Positions 1 to 9,923 of a DNA stretch of 64,000 nucleotides are shown here, one piece after another. A program made the position numbers and the translations under genes. Below the pieces are notes generated by a model. It saw only the letters and a program-made list of their open reading frames with translations, ran no database searches and was not told the DNA's origin. The stretch lies in contig JAVQMD010000002.1 of NCBI GenBank assembly GCA_032595675.1, positions 1,054,001-1,118,000 on the forward strand, read 5' to 3'. Within the stretch, counting starts at the first letter, position 1. Each line of letters opens with the position of its first letter. Source of the DNA: Candidatus Electrothrix rattekaaiensis. Its GTDB lineage: Bacteria > Desulfobacterota > Desulfobulbia > Desulfobulbales > Desulfobulbaceae.

Positions 1-1
1 T

Positions 2-946
2 CTGATTGTGGTGGTCATGGTGCTGAGTTCTGTGGAAGATGCCATGAACGCTATCTGGCATACCCGACGCGGCCGCTCCCTGTTCCGCAAAATTATGGAT
101 TATCTGGCCCTACTTGTCCTTCTCCCCATCTCGGTCAATATTGCCTTGGCCGGTGACGCTATCCTGCAATCGCCCAAGATAATGGAGTACATCATCACCT
201 TTATTCCGTCAACTTGGGTCGTGCAGATGCTCCTGAAGCTGCTGCCGTTCATCTTCATCACCCTGTCTCTGATGATGATGTATCTTTTTTTTCCCAATGT
301 GAAGGTCAAAACGACCGCAGCTTTTTGCGGGGCTCTGTTCGGTGCGGTCTTCTGGTTTATTGTCCAGCGTGCCTATGTGGTTCTTCAGATAGGCGTGGCA
401 AACTATAATGCCATTTATGGATCCTTTGCCACGGTTCCGCTTTTTCTCGTCTGGATTCAGCTGGGCTGGATGTTCGTCCTGCTCGGTGCAGTTCTGGCCT
501 ATGCTATTCAGCATCGCAACAGCTATCAGTTGTCAGGGACAGAGAGCAATACCCGCCAGGATCTTCAGCGGACCTTTGATATTTTGATTACGGTCTATAA
601 TAATTTTGCCTTAGGTCGAGCCACCGTGTTGGATCAGCTGGTAGAACAGAGTCAGGTGGTGAACGAGACCGATCTGGCCCGTCCCCTGGATCTGTTGTTT
701 CATGGCGATTTGCTGCACGAAATCGACCAGGATGGAACAGCCGCCTTTATCCCCTGTCGCCCTCTTGAACAGGTCGATGCGGTCCAGATTATTCGCCTGA
801 TACTTGGTAAAGACGGAGAAGCGGACTCTGTGGGCGGGCATCTTGCTGATCAGGTTGTCAAAGCGGCAGAGGAGTTTCTTTCGGCGGGAGATTTTCCAGA
901 TAAATACCTGACCAAAAGTCTCACACATCAAGCGAGTGCGGCATAG
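2..946 (+). CDS. YihY/BrkB-family inner-membrane protein (5' end outside window)
   Basis: The frame is open from the first bases, so the gene begins upstream of the window. The N-terminal two thirds holds several hydrophobic segments (around residues 35-50, 75-95, 105-125 and 145-165) and the glycine/aromatic-rich block with YGSFATVPLFLVWIQLGW, typical of the YihY (formerly tRNA-processing ribonuclease BN) family. The C-terminal 120 residues are soluble and look like the winged-helix-type tail seen in longer family members. The function of the family is unknown; location is the inner membrane. Family call is from motif recognition only. Confidence 0.8.
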   Translation: MIVVVMVLSSVEDAMNAIWHTRRGRSLFRKIMDYLALLVLLPISVNIALAGDAILQSPKIMEYIITFIPSTWVVQMLLKLLPFIFITLSLMMMYLFFPNVKVKTTAAFCGALFGAVFWFIVQRAYVVLQIGVANYNAIYGSFATVPLFLVWIQLGWMFVLLGAVLAYAIQHRNSYQLSGTESNTRQDLQRTFDILITVYNNFALGRATVLDQLVEQSQVVNETDLARPLDLLFHGDLLHEIDQDGTAAFIPCRPLEQVDAVQIIRLILGKDGEADSVGGHLADQVVKAAEEFLSAGDFPDKYLTKSLTHQASAA

Positions 947-1237
947 GCTCTCAGGGGAAACTGTGCTCCAACAGCCTGCGCCGGTCGCCGCTAGAACTGA
1001 GCCATATGTCCCTTTTCAAAACCCACTCTCTTGTTTCCCTTTTTCTCCTGTTTATGATAAAGTAGGCAGGATGTAAGCCCTTCAACCGTATTCGCCTGTG
1101 AGAGAGCAGGCGGACAGCAATCCTGCTCCCTTTTTTTGTGCGGCTCCGGGGCTTGTTCCCGTGCTTTACAGGCTATGAACCTTCTCCCTTTGAGGCGGGG
1201 CGGTTCAGTTGAGAATGATGACGTGCTGTGTACAATA

Positions 1238-2476
1238 ATGATCGGAGAAATTATAGCCATCGGCGACGAGCTGACTTCGGGCCGAATAACCAACACCACC
1301 AGTGCCTTTGCCGCCAGAGAGCTTTTTCGGGCCGGTCACGAGATCTATGCCATGCACACCATTGGGGATACGCCCAAGCTGATCGGCGAGGCTTTGCAGC
1401 GGGCAATCCAACGGGTGGATTTTGTCATTGTTACCGGCGGACTGGGCCCGACCACGGATGATCTGACCAATGAGGCAGTTGCCGAGGCCCTGCAACGTCC
1501 GGCCACCTTGAACGAGGCAATCCTGGAAAAGATCCGTTCTCAGTTGCAGGATCCTGATGGACAGCTTGATGCCTTGGAAAAGCTGGCTTGGCTACCGGAA
1601 GGGGCCGAGGTGTTGAGCGCGGAGGAACGGATGGCCGGTCATCTGCTCGTGCATGATGATATCCCTATCTTTTTTCTTCCCGGAGTGCCGATGCAGGCCC
1701 AAAAACTGCTGGTGGATATTGTCCTGCCGCGTTTGTCCGGCTGGAGCGGCTGTAATAAGTATCAGCGGATGCGCTTGTACAAGACCGTAGGGCTGCCTGA
1801 ATACAAAATCAATCAGCTCCTTATGCCGTTGGAGCAGGAAAAAAAGGTGTCAGTTGGCTATTATCCGGTGGATTTTGAGGTGCATGTGAGCCTCAGCGTC
1901 TCCGGCAAGAGTGCCGAGGAAGCGGATGCCTTGTTCATTGATGCCGAGGAGCGGATTCAGGAAGCCCTGGGTGATTATATTTACGGCACAGACCGGGAAA
2001 CCCTGGCCGAGGTCGTGGGAAATCTGCTCAAAGCAAAGCATCTGATGCTGTCCATAGCGGAATCCTGTACCGGTGGCCTGATCTGTTCGCAAATGACCTC
2101 TGTTCCGGGCAGTTCGGAGTGGTTTGCCGGCGGGGTGGTCTCCTATTCCAACCATCTCAAGGAAGTCCTCCTCAATGTGGATCGGGATCTGCTGCGTAAT
2201 TACGGAGCGGTCAGCGGGCAGGTGGCCAGAGCAATGGCGGCCCGGCTGGCGGCTCGGGTGGGTACTAAGATCTCCCTTTCTGTTACCGGTATTGCCGGAC
2301 CCGGCGGCGGTACAGCGGAAAAGCCGGTGGGCACGGTGTATATCGGTTTTTTTTATAAGAATAAGGTTAAGGATACCCTGCATCATTTTTCCGGCGGGCG
2401 GAAGGAGATTCAGGAGATGACGGCCCAGACTGCCTTGGATATGGTGCGGCGGATTTTGTCGGAGGATGAGGTATAA
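1238..2476 (+). CDS. cinA: CinA-like protein (nicotinamide mononucleotide deamidase / competence-damage protein)
   Basis: A 412-residue protein with both CinA domains. The N-terminal molybdopterin-binding-like domain begins MIGEIIAIGDELTSGR and contains VTGGLGPTTDD. The C-terminal PncC-type amidohydrolase domain starts near residue 270 with IAESCTGGL and includes SVTGIAGPGGG. The family deamidates nicotinamide mononucleotide in pyridine nucleotide salvage and is often linked to recA, as here. I chose the ATG at 1238 because homologues start directly at the IIAIGDEL block; the longer reading from 1136 adds an unrelated N terminus. recA follows on the same strand after a repeat-rich gap of about 370 bp. 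Confidence 0.92.
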   Translation: MIGEIIAIGDELTSGRITNTTSAFAARELFRAGHEIYAMHTIGDTPKLIGEALQRAIQRVDFVIVTGGLGPTTDDLTNEAVAEALQRPATLNEAILEKIRSQLQDPDGQLDALEKLAWLPEGAEVLSAEERMAGHLLVHDDIPIFFLPGVPMQAQKLLVDIVLPRLSGWSGCNKYQRMRLYKTVGLPEYKINQLLMPLEQEKKVSVGYYPVDFEVHVSLSVSGKSAEEADALFIDAEERIQEALGDYIYGTDRETLAEVVGNLLKAKHLMLSIAESCTGGLICSQMTSVPGSSEWFAGGVVSYSNHLKEVLLNVDRDLLRNYGAVSGQVARAMAARLAARVGTKISLSVTGIAGPGGGTAEKPVGTVYIGFFYKNKVKDTLHHFSGGRKEIQEMTAQTALDMVRRILSEDEV

Positions 2477-2569
2477 GCATCCGGCAGATTTCCTCTCCTC
2501 TCGAAGAACGTCTTTGTGGTGAGGTAAAATCGCTCCCCCGGAGAGGTTGAAGGTATCCGGCGAGAGGAA

Positions 2570-2742
2570 GAGGCATACCAAAGGATACCTTGAACCATAC
2601 CAAGGGATAGGCTGAGGCATACCTCGGGTATGGGTCAGCCTATCCCGAGAGCAGTTGAGGCATACCTCGGGTATGGGTCAGGCTATCCCGAGAGCGGCTG
2701 AGGTATACCACGGGTATGGGTCAGGCATACCCGGTGTATGGT
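2570..2742 (+). repeat. Four tandem 43-44-bp hairpin repeats upstream of recA
   Basis: Four degenerate units lie head to tail at 2570-2613, 2614-2656, 2657-2699 and 2700-2742. Units 2 and 3 are nearly identical. Each carries an imperfect palindrome of the form CATACCTCGGGTATG, and a second pairing CTCGGG/CCCGAG is possible inside each unit. The period is not a multiple of three, so this is not a protein repeat, although the recA frame is accidentally open through it. It occupies the recA leader or promoter region (recA ATG at 2853). No LexA-type operator was recognised. Confidence 0.75.
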
Positions 2743-2852
2743 TTTCTTGGCTTCAGGAGAGGAAAAAGGTCATTGGGAAGAGGCAGGGGACAGGAACAGA
2801 GAGAAGCGACGGAAAAATTTACGTTTCGACGAATACGCAAGGAGAATATTTC

Positions 2853-3974
2853 ATGGCAGCGGCACAGGATAAGCAGGAAGAGGGAAGGCGGAAGAGCGTT
2901 GACAACGCTATGAGCCAGATAGAGCGGCAATTCGGTAAAGGGGCCATTATGCGCCTCGGTGAGCATGAGCGGGAAAACATTCCGGCTATTTCCACCGGCA
3001 CCTTGGGAATTGACATCGCCCTTGGTGTGGGCGGTCTGCCCAGAGGCCGGATGACCGAGATCTACGGCCCGGAATCCTCGGGTAAGACGACTCTGGCCCT
3101 GCACGTTATCGCGGAGGCTCAGCGGGCGGGCGGCAATGCGGCCTTTATTGATGCGGAGCACGCTCTGGATGTTGATTACGCGGAACGACTGGGGGTAGAC
3201 GTGGAAAACCTGCTGGTCTCCCAGCCGGATTTCGGCGAGCAGGCCCTGGAAATCTGTGAGGTATTGATGCGGAGCGGCGGTCTGGATGTCATTGTTATCG
3301 ACTCCGTGGCCGCCCTCGTCCCGAGAGCGGAGATAGACGGCAATGTGGGGGATCAGCATGTGGGACTCCAGGCCCGGTTGATGTCCCATGCCATGCGAAA
3401 ATTCACCAGTGTGCTGCAACGGACCAATACAGTGCTGATCTTTATCAACCAGATCAGGATGAAGATCGGAGTGATGTTCGGTAACCCAGAAACCACTCCA
3501 GGCGGTAATGCTCTCAAGTTTTACAGCTCTATCCGTATTGATATCCGCCGCATGACCCAGATCAAGGACGGGCAAGAGGTCATCGGAAACCGCACCAAGG
3601 TCAAAGTTGTGAAGAATAAGGTGGCTCCTCCCTTTAGGATTGCCGAGTTTGATATTATTTATGGTGAAGGAATCTCTAAAACCGGTGATTTACTGGATCT
3701 GGGCGTGGAGCAGGAGATCATTGACAAGAGCGGGGCCTGGTATTCGTATAATGACGAGCGGATCGGGCAAGGGCGTGAGAATGCCAAGACCTTCCTTAAA
3801 GAACACCCCGATATGCTGGCGGAGATTGACAGCAAGGTTCGGCTGGGATTCGGCCTGCCGGTGTCGTCGGATGTTGCTGCCGGTGCGGCGAACGCCCCTG
3901 CCTCCTCTCCCGCCCCTAAAGAGGCTAAGGCAAAGGGCAAGAAAGATCAGGGTAAGAAAGACGAGGAAGAATAG
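2853..3974 (+). CDS. recA: RecA recombinase
   Basis: A 373-residue RecA, the strand-exchange ATPase and SOS co-protease. Walker A GPESSGKT is at residues 72-79; the Walker B region is [11 protein letters not shown]; the loop segments [20 protein letters not shown] and [11 protein letters not shown] are intact. The C-terminal tail is alternately Ala/Pro-rich, Lys-rich and acidic. The ATG at 2853 follows an AAGGAG Shine-Dalgarno at good spacing and begins at the usual MAAAQDKQ-type N terminus. The frame is open upstream to 2655, but that extension translates the 43-bp repeats and is rejected. The folA GTG start follows the stop codon with no gap. Confidence 0.98.
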   Translation: MAAAQDKQEEGRRKSVDNAMSQIERQFGKGAIMRLGEHERENIPAISTGTLGIDIALGVGGLPRGRMTEIYGPESSGKTTLALHVIAEAQRAGGNAAFIDAEHALDVDYAERLGVDVENLLVSQPDFGEQALEICEVLMRSGGLDVIVIDSVAALVPRAEIDGNVGDQHVGLQARLMSHAMRKFTSVLQRTNTVLIFINQIRMKIGVMFGNPETTPGGNALKFYSSIRIDIRRMTQIKDGQEVIGNRTKVKVVKNKVAPPFRIAEFDIIYGEGISKTGDLLDLGVEQEIIDKSGAWYSYNDERIGQGRENAKTFLKEHPDMLAEIDSKVRLGFGLPVSSDVAAGAANAPASSPAPKEAKAKGKKDQGKKDEEE

Positions 3975-4475
3975 GTGGATATTATTCTCATTGCGGCTAT
4001 GGCGGCCAATCGGGTCATTGGCCGGGGCAGTAGTATCCCCTGGGATATTCCGGGGGAGCAGACCCGGTTCAAGGAGATCACTATGGGCCATAGCCTGATC
4101 ATGGGGCGCAAGACATGGGAGTCCATCGGGCAGCCTTTACCCGGACGACGGAATATCGTTGTCACCAGAAATCCTGCCTTCCGGGCGATTGGTGCTGAGG
4201 TCGTGCATTCCCTGGACCAGGGATTTGCGCTGACAAAGGACGAAGAAAAGGTCTTTGTTATCGGCGGAGCCCAGTTGTATCAGCTTGCCCTGGAGCAGGC
4301 TGATACGTTGATTTTGACCGAGCTTGAGCAGGAGGTGGCAGGCGATGCCTTTTTTCCGGCATTCTCCTGCCCGCCCTTTGCCTTAGTGCGGACAGAAGCA
4401 GTGGAAGGGCCGATGCGCTATCATGTCCGAACCTATCAGCGAAGCAAGGGTGCAGGAAAGGGACAGGCAGGGTGA
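3975..4475 (+). CDS. folA: Dihydrofolate reductase
   Basis: A 166-residue protein that reduces dihydrofolate with NADPH. It has the N-terminal IAAMAANRVIG, the substrate-side IPWDIPGE block with the active-site acid, the NADPH-binding MGRKTWESIG, and VFVIGGAQLY near the C terminus. The start is GTG immediately after the recA stop codon, which implies translational coupling; a recA-folA arrangement is unusual but clear here. Length is normal for the family. Confidence 0.95.
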   Translation: MDIILIAAMAANRVIGRGSSIPWDIPGEQTRFKEITMGHSLIMGRKTWESIGQPLPGRRNIVVTRNPAFRAIGAEVVHSLDQGFALTKDEEKVFVIGGAQLYQLALEQADTLILTELEQEVAGDAFFPAFSCPPFALVRTEAVEGPMRYHVRTYQRSKGAGKGQAG

Positions 4476-4492
4476 GAACGTTCTGCAGGGTG

Positions 4493-4523
4493 TGTAGGGA
4501 CAACGGCATGCCGTGTCCCTGCA
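4493..4523. repeat. TGTAGGGACA-type palindrome between convergent genes
   Basis: An almost perfect inverted repeat centred on GGCATGCC, with arms TGTAGGGACA and TGTCCCTGCA. It lies between the stops of folA (plus) and the downstream minus-strand gene, so it may act as a terminator-like hairpin for both. A related GTAGGGGC palindrome occurs at 39083, which suggests a dispersed REP/MITE-like family rather than a dedicated terminator. Confidence 0.6.
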
Positions 4524-4545
4524 TGATCCCTGCATAAGATTCGAT

Positions 4546-5493
4546 TCAGCGAGTCTCCCGTACCAGCCGGAAACCTAGGGAGTCGCTACGATGGGTCGGA
4601 ACATTCAGGCCACGAAAGGCGGAACGGAGGTTCATTGCTGAACCGTACCAGCTTCCTCCACGGAAGCAACGAATTTCACCGTTTTTAGGTCCGGTCGGAT
4701 CCACCTTGGGGCTGTTTTGGTAATAGGTCGCACTGTATCGGTCGTTGACCCATTCCCAGACATTCCCCGCCATATCATATAATCCCCAGGCATTGGGCTT
4801 TTTCAGGCCCACCGGATGGGGGAAATTTTCCTTTTTGTTAAATTCGCCTTCTGGAAACCAGATAAGGAGATCTGCATGCTCCATATTGAACCAGGCATAC
4901 TCAGGAGCTTTCTCTAGGGTATCGCCCCAAAAAAAAATGGTTTTGCTGCCAGCACGGGCGGCATATTCCCATTCAGCCTCTGTGGGGAGGCGATATTTTT
5001 GTCCGCCTTCTTTTTGGTTCAGCCACCCTATAAAGGTTTGTGCATCGTCCCAAGAGACTGTTACTACTGGTGCTTCGTCTCCATGCGTATTGGCATTTTG
5101 AAATTCTTCAGTCTCTATTTTACTTCGTTCCTGATCGTTGAGGGATCCTAGAAAAAGTTTAAATTGACCTAGGGTGACTTCATGTGTTCCTATTTGGAAG
5201 CCTTTGTTGATTTGCACCTCATGTTGCGGTGCTTCTTCCTCAAGCGCATTTTTATCTTCCGGGACTTGAGCCGGGCAGGTCGGCCCCTGGGGAGGTAATC
5301 CTTGTTGCTCCAGTTTGTTGTCACGCTCTTTGTCGGCTCTGCTGTATAAACAACTTCCCATGAAAAAGGTGCCCGGTGCAATGCTTTTGAATTCCATACC
5401 GATGGAGTTTGTATAGTCTGCTGCTTGCGTCACCGAAACAAGAAGGAGAGTCGAGAGGAACAGGGCTCCTGAAAGGATACATCTGGTTTTCAT
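4546..5493 (-). CDS. Exported formylglycine-generating-enzyme (SUMF1)-domain protein
   Basis: 315 residues with a cleavable signal peptide (MKTRCILSGALFLST, cleavage near VTQAA). The rest is one FGE-sulfatase domain: GMEFKSIAPGTFFMGS near the N terminus, RLPTEAEWEYAARAG, then MAGNVWEWVNDR, CFRGGSWYGS and a GFRLVR ending. The domain is widely used in bacteria for functions other than sulfatase maturation, and the two active-site cysteines of true FGE are not evident, so formylglycine formation should not be assumed. An acidic/Cys-containing insert follows the first 40 residues. It is predicted periplasmic and monocistronic. Confidence 0.85.
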   Translation of the reverse strand: MKTRCILSGALFLSTLLLVSVTQAADYTNSIGMEFKSIAPGTFFMGSCLYSRADKERDNKLEQQGLPPQGPTCPAQVPEDKNALEEEAPQHEVQINKGFQIGTHEVTLGQFKLFLGSLNDQERSKIETEEFQNANTHGDEAPVVTVSWDDAQTFIGWLNQKEGGQKYRLPTEAEWEYAARAGSKTIFFWGDTLEKAPEYAWFNMEHADLLIWFPEGEFNKKENFPHPVGLKKPNAWGLYDMAGNVWEWVNDRYSATYYQNSPKVDPTGPKNGEIRCFRGGSWYGSAMNLRSAFRGLNVPTHRSDSLGFRLVRETR

Positions 5494-5773
5494 TATTGTC
5501 TCCTAGTTATTATGTCCTGAATGAAACGCCTCTCCTGCAATGCAGAAACAAGGCGATAGATCCAGACAAGTTTACTTATCTTTTTTTTCTTGTCAATCAA
5601 ATTTACAGTTGCTTCTGCCTAGGCTCAGGATAGAATGATTTTGCTTATATACCACATTACCTTAGATCGTCCTAAGTAAATACCTTCGTTTCTCTGACAC
5701 TGACAGTTTCCTCTCTTGTTTTTTTGTGGCTGTCAGGCAGCGGAGTAATGAATATCTTGGAATCCAACGAATC

Positions 5774-6697
5774 ATGAAAATAACAATTATCGGTGCCGGT
5801 GCTATGGGCTGCCTGTTCGGAGGACTTCTCTGTGAACAGGGGATGGATGTTCATCTGATTGACGTGCGGGAAGAGCAGGTTGCTGTCCTGAACGAGCACG
5901 GGCTGACAATCCTTCACCAAGGCGTAGAAAGAGTTGTCAGGGTGCGGGCTGTGACGGAGCTCGCTGTAATTCCCACCAGGACAGATCTCGTTGTGATTTT
6001 TGTGAAACATGCCCAGACCGAGGCTGCCGCTCGGACTGCTGCCCGTTTACTGGGGAGTAATGGATATGCCCTGACATTGCAGAACGGCATGGGCAATGCC
6101 GAGATCATAGCTGATGTCCTTGGAAAAGAGAGAGTGCTTTGCGGCACCACAGCGCAGGGAGCTATGGTGCTTGGTTTAGGAAAGATTCAGCACTCTGGAA
6201 TAGGGGAGACGGTTATAGGCATGTTGCGACCCGGAAGAGGGGATATTGCGACGGAGGTGACTGAAGCTTTCACGGCGGCAGGTATAAGCTGTCGGGCAGT
6301 CGATGATATTGAGCCGGTTTTGTGGAAAAAACTCTTTGTTAATGTGGGGATTAATGCCGTTACTGCGCTAACCGGTCTGCGCAACGGGCAACTTCTTGAG
6401 CGGGAGGCGACTAGACGGTTGATGCGGGATATTGTCTCCGAGGCAATAGCTGTCGCTGAGGCGTATTTTGTTGAAGTTCCAAGTAATACACAGGAGCATG
6501 TTGAGCAGGTGGTCAAAGCCACTGCATCAAATCGTTCATCTATGGGGCAGGATATTGACGGGCGGCGTCCTACGGAAATTGATGCTATTAACGGTTATAT
6601 TGTCCGTAAGGCACGGGAGGTTGGGCTTGCGGTTCCAGTGAACCAGACCTTGGTACGATTGGTGCAAACTGTACAGGGGAGGCACATCACTTCTTAA
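5774..6697 (+). CDS. panE: 2-dehydropantoate 2-reductase (ketopantoate reductase)
   Basis: A 307-residue NADPH-dependent enzyme of pantothenate and CoA synthesis. The Rossmann motif GAGAMG is at residues 7-12. The central LQNGMGNAE and the C-terminal block with WKKLFVNVGINAVTAL, including the catalytic Lys, are present, followed by SSMGQDIDGRRPTEIDAINGY. The ATG at 5774 places the nucleotide-binding strand directly at the N terminus, as in homologues; the longer reading from 5726 is rejected. It converges on bioA with only 12 bp between stops. Confidence 0.93.
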   Translation: MKITIIGAGAMGCLFGGLLCEQGMDVHLIDVREEQVAVLNEHGLTILHQGVERVVRVRAVTELAVIPTRTDLVVIFVKHAQTEAAARTAARLLGSNGYALTLQNGMGNAEIIADVLGKERVLCGTTAQGAMVLGLGKIQHSGIGETVIGMLRPGRGDIATEVTEAFTAAGISCRAVDDIEPVLWKKLFVNVGINAVTALTGLRNGQLLEREATRRLMRDIVSEAIAVAEAYFVEVPSNTQEHVEQVVKATASNRSSMGQDIDGRRPTEIDAINGYIVRKAREVGLAVPVNQTLVRLVQTVQGRHITS

Positions 6698-6709
6698 TTC
6701 TTTTTGATT

Positions 6710-8020
6710 TTAGGCGGAAAGGTTGGCTGCCTTGATGAGTGCATCGGTGAGCCTGCTTAAATCTCTGCTATTTATCGTATAGGGAGGCATCAGATAGATG
6801 AGCTTGTTAAAAGGACGAATCCAGACGCTCTGATCAAGAAAGAATTTTTGTAGAGATGCCATGTCAACCGGGGCCCGCATTTCCAAAACGCCGATGGCAC
6901 CAAGAACCCGGACGTCGGCAACGGATATTGCTTTTTTTGCAGGCTCAAGCTCGCGCCGCAGTTGTTGCTCAATCGCCTCTACTTTTTTCTGCCAATTGCT
7001 TTGCACAAGAAGTTTAACTGAGGCCACCGCAACTGCGCAGGCCAAGGGATTGCCCATAAAGGTGGGGCCGTGCATGAACAGACCAGGGTTTCCCAGCGAG
7101 ATATTTTGAGCAACGTGGTCCGAGCAGAGGGTGGCGGCCAAGCTCATATAACCGCCGGTGAGAGCCTTGCCTAGGCAGCAGATATCTGGGCTGACCCCGG
7201 CATGTTCCGCAGCAAAGAGCTTACCTGTTCGCCCAAATCCGGTGGCGATTTCATCAAAAATCAGAAGAACATCGTAACGGTCACAGAGTTTTCGCAATTC
7301 TCGCAAATACTGAGGATGATAAAACCACATTCCCCCGGCCCCTTGGACTATCGGTTCCAGGATGACTGCGGCGATTTCCGTATGATGCTCAGCCAAAAGT
7401 GCGCTCATGGACGCAATGTCATCCAGCTGCCAGTCCTTGCCGAGCTTGCTAAAGCGGCATTGCGGGCGGGGAGCAAAGAATTGCTCAGGCAAAGCCCCTG
7501 AGAAAACTGTATGCATCCCGGTGATCGGGTCGCAGACCGACATGGCATGAAAGGTATCACCGTGATACCCCCCGCGTACAGTCAAAAAACGATTTTTCTT
7601 GTTCAACCCTCTGGCTTGCTGGTACTGAAGGGCCATTTTTAAGGCAACTTCTACAGAGACGGAACCTGAATCACAGAGAAAAACCTTGTCCAGTCCGGTT
7701 GGTGTCAATTCGACAAGCAAACTGCATAATTCTACTGCTGGCTCATGGGTAAACCCCCCGAACATGACATGAGCAACCTTGTTTGCCTGTTCGTTGAGTG
7801 CAGCATTAAGGACCGGATGGTTATATCCGTGAATGGCTGCCCACCAGGAGGACATGCCGTCGATGAGTTCTCGTCCGTCCTGTAATGTGATACGAACACC
7901 GGCTGCCGATTTGACCGGGTAGACCGGCAGGGGGCTATGCATGGAGGTGTAGGGATGCCAGATATGTTGTCGGTCAAAAGAGAGCTGGGTACTTACATTG
8001 ATTTTCTCTTGAGGAGGCAT
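6710..8020 (-). CDS. bioA: Adenosylmethionine-8-amino-7-oxononanoate aminotransferase
   Basis: A 436-residue class-III PLP aminotransferase of biotin synthesis that makes 7,8-diaminopelargonate. Specific signatures are HIWHPYTSM at the N terminus, [16 protein letters not shown], the PLP-contacting [12 protein letters not shown] (Asp near 256) and the Schiff-base Lys near 285 in [27 protein letters not shown] follows. No other bio genes are adjacent. Confidence 0.95.
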   Translation of the reverse strand: MPPQEKINVSTQLSFDRQHIWHPYTSMHSPLPVYPVKSAAGVRITLQDGRELIDGMSSWWAAIHGYNHPVLNAALNEQANKVAHVMFGGFTHEPAVELCSLLVELTPTGLDKVFLCDSGSVSVEVALKMALQYQQARGLNKKNRFLTVRGGYHGDTFHAMSVCDPITGMHTVFSGALPEQFFAPRPQCRFSKLGKDWQLDDIASMSALLAEHHTEIAAVILEPIVQGAGGMWFYHPQYLRELRKLCDRYDVLLIFDEIATGFGRTGKLFAAEHAGVSPDICCLGKALTGGYMSLAATLCSDHVAQNISLGNPGLFMHGPTFMGNPLACAVAVASVKLLVQSNWQKKVEAIEQQLRRELEPAKKAISVADVRVLGAIGVLEMRAPVDMASLQKFFLDQSVWIRPFNKLIYLMPPYTINSRDLSRLTDALIKAANLSA

Positions 8021-8160
8021 TTTTTCAGGAAGTTCTTGGTGGGGATGCGGGGAAGAACATCGGTGGGGAATGCATAAAAAAGACGAATATAGGCCTTTAA
8101 CAGGTTTACCTTCGTCTTGATTGGCAGAGGATCTCTACGGGAGCACACACAAGACTACTA

Positions 8161-8649
8161 CTATTTTTTATCCGATCCGTTTTTATCGCCAGATCCCTTG
8201 ACTTCGTTATTTGTTTTTTGGGATTGTGAATTGCCTGCACCCTGTTTACGAGAGCTGGAATGGATTTCACCTTCAAGGGAGGCACCTGACTCAACGGTAA
8301 GGTTCTGTGACTTCAGGATGCCGTGTATCTCTGAAGTTGCGTGAGCTGTCACTACCTCCGCCATAACATTTCCTTCAACTTTTCCGTGGCAGACCAAGGT
8401 GGTTACGGTAATATTACCCGTCACCTGAGCAGTATCGCTGAGGATGAGGTATTCTCCGGTAATGTCTCCTTGTACCGTTCCATCAAAGCGAGCTTTTCCT
8501 TTGAAGCTGATCTCACCTGTAATAACCATTTCTTTGGCAAGAACGCTCGCTATGGGGTCTTTCTCGTTTTTCACTGATCGTCTCTCCTGAGATGCACTTA
8601 TTTCATTTCTAGTAGGCTCAATTTTTTCTTCTTTTTTAAATAAGGCCAT
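8161..8649 (-). CDS. Bactofilin (polymer-forming cytoskeletal protein)
   Basis: 162 residues. The central 110 residues form a single right-handed beta-helix type bactofilin domain (ITGEISFKGKARFDGTVQGDI, EVVTAHATSEIHGILKSQNL) flanked by a charged N-terminal tail and a low-complexity Ser/Gly/Lys/Asp C-terminal tail. Bactofilins polymerise without nucleotide and organise envelope proteins. The next gene in the same orientation (8675-9748) is an M23 peptidase, a pairing known from other bacteria in cell-shape modules. The genes are 25 bp apart and probably co-transcribed with the peptidase first. Confidence 0.9.
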   Translation of the reverse strand: MALFKKEEKIEPTRNEISASQERRSVKNEKDPIASVLAKEMVITGEISFKGKARFDGTVQGDITGEYLILSDTAQVTGNITVTTLVCHGKVEGNVMAEVVTAHATSEIHGILKSQNLTVESGASLEGEIHSSSRKQGAGNSQSQKTNNEVKGSGDKNGSDKK

Positions 8650-8674
8650 CGGTACAACGTCTCCTCATCGCCTG

Positions 8675-9748
8675 TTATTCAGGTACGGTAAATGATAGTT
8701 TGGCTACAGACAAGTATTTTTTCGGGTTGATCGGTTCATCTTTATAATGAACCTCGTAATGCAGATGAGGGCCTGTGGAACGTCCTGTATTCCCCATCAA
8801 ACCTATCAATTGCCCACGTTGGATTTTTTCGCCCTGTTTAACGAGTCTTTTGCTCATATGGCCAAATACGGTTTCATAACCGTTGCCATGACGCAGGATC
8901 ACAAAATTGCCAAAACCATTTTTGTCATAGGAAGAGGTCTTCACTATTCCATCTGCAGTTGCCTTAATTTCTTGTCCTGTTTTTCCCTTAATATCAATAC
9001 CTGCATGAAATGCTGGACGATTATTAAAGGGGTCGGAGCGACGGCCAAACCCACTGGTTAATCTCCCCTGCATGGGATATCCAAGAGGCATCCTTCTGAT
9101 AGTTTTTATATAATTATCGCTTCGTGTCAATAAACTCTCGCTATATTTTTCATCAATAGCTATGAAGGGACCACCGCTGTTCGCTGTATTTTTTTTGCCG
9201 ATTTTTACATCCACCCCAATTCGGCTCATAACCGACTCAATCATCCGGCTACGTTCATCAAGGCGTACGGCTGTTTTTTCAAGAAGGTCTTGTTTTTCTT
9301 GTCTTTCTTGTTCAAGCTCTGCCAGTAATCCTGAGATTTTTAAAACGGTCGATATGTCGGCTGAGGCAATCTCTTCTTCGTAGCGACAGATAACCTCCTC
9401 TTTTTCTTCCTTGAGGTTTCGAATCTGCGCATGATAGCCATTCTCCTTGGCCTGCCAAGCATTTTTTTGCGCTGTAAGTTGTTCTTTCAGGCTCTGTTCA
9501 AAATTTTCTGATAATTCCCTGAGTGCATCAGCCTGAAGAGTGGTTTTGAGGGCAAGAGAATTTTTTTCTTGAAAGAATCCGATACCCAGCCAAGTACCGA
9601 CAGCTAAGGCTGTCAGAGTGGAGAGGGTAACAGCGAGAATTATAGCGACATGATCCCGGCGAACAACAAAGGATAAACCAGCTCCCGTTTCACCGGTGAC
9701 GACGAGGTGAAGCTGCTTGGGAATCATTGAATATGCTATCTTTTTCAT
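8675..9748 (-). CDS. Membrane-anchored M23 (LytM-type) peptidoglycan endopeptidase
   Basis: 357 residues. A short cytoplasmic N terminus is followed by one membrane segment (about residues 31-55), a long coiled coil (about 60-160, rich in Gln/Glu/Lys) and a C-terminal LytM domain. Zinc ligands are visible in FHAGIDIKG and in GPHLHYEVH, with VFGHMSK between. The layout resembles envelope endopeptidases paired with bactofilin. It is expected to cut peptide crosslinks in the periplasm. It is upstream of the bactofilin gene in the same probable operon. Confidence 0.9.
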   Translation of the reverse strand: MKKIAYSMIPKQLHLVVTGETGAGLSFVVRRDHVAIILAVTLSTLTALAVGTWLGIGFFQEKNSLALKTTLQADALRELSENFEQSLKEQLTAQKNAWQAKENGYHAQIRNLKEEKEEVICRYEEEIASADISTVLKISGLLAELEQERQEKQDLLEKTAVRLDERSRMIESVMSRIGVDVKIGKKNTANSGGPFIAIDEKYSESLLTRSDNYIKTIRRMPLGYPMQGRLTSGFGRRSDPFNNRPAFHAGIDIKGKTGQEIKATADGIVKTSSYDKNGFGNFVILRHGNGYETVFGHMSKRLVKQGEKIQRGQLIGLMGNTGRSTGPHLHYEVHYKDEPINPKKYLSVAKLSFTVPE

Positions 9749-9923
9749 GTGATCCGTGCGGTTTTATTTTGATGACAAGGTATCTTTATAAAGATATCTT
9801 ACTACTACTTTGTAGTTTATACGAAGAGCCTGTTCGGAGGCAACTCAAAAAAAGAAAAAACTCTGGGCGACAACGAAATTATTTTGTGCTCCCCATGTTT
9901 TTAAACATGAGTTGATTGTAGAA

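Noticed and set aside
1850-2620. 256-codon antisense ORF
   Set aside because: Shadow of cinA and the repeat region.
2570-2742. Short CRISPR array
   Set aside because: Units are contiguous with no unique spacers and contain internal palindromes.
2655-2852. N-terminal extension of RecA
   Set aside because: The frame is open by chance through the 43-bp repeats; the ATG at 2853 has the Shine-Dalgarno and the family N terminus.
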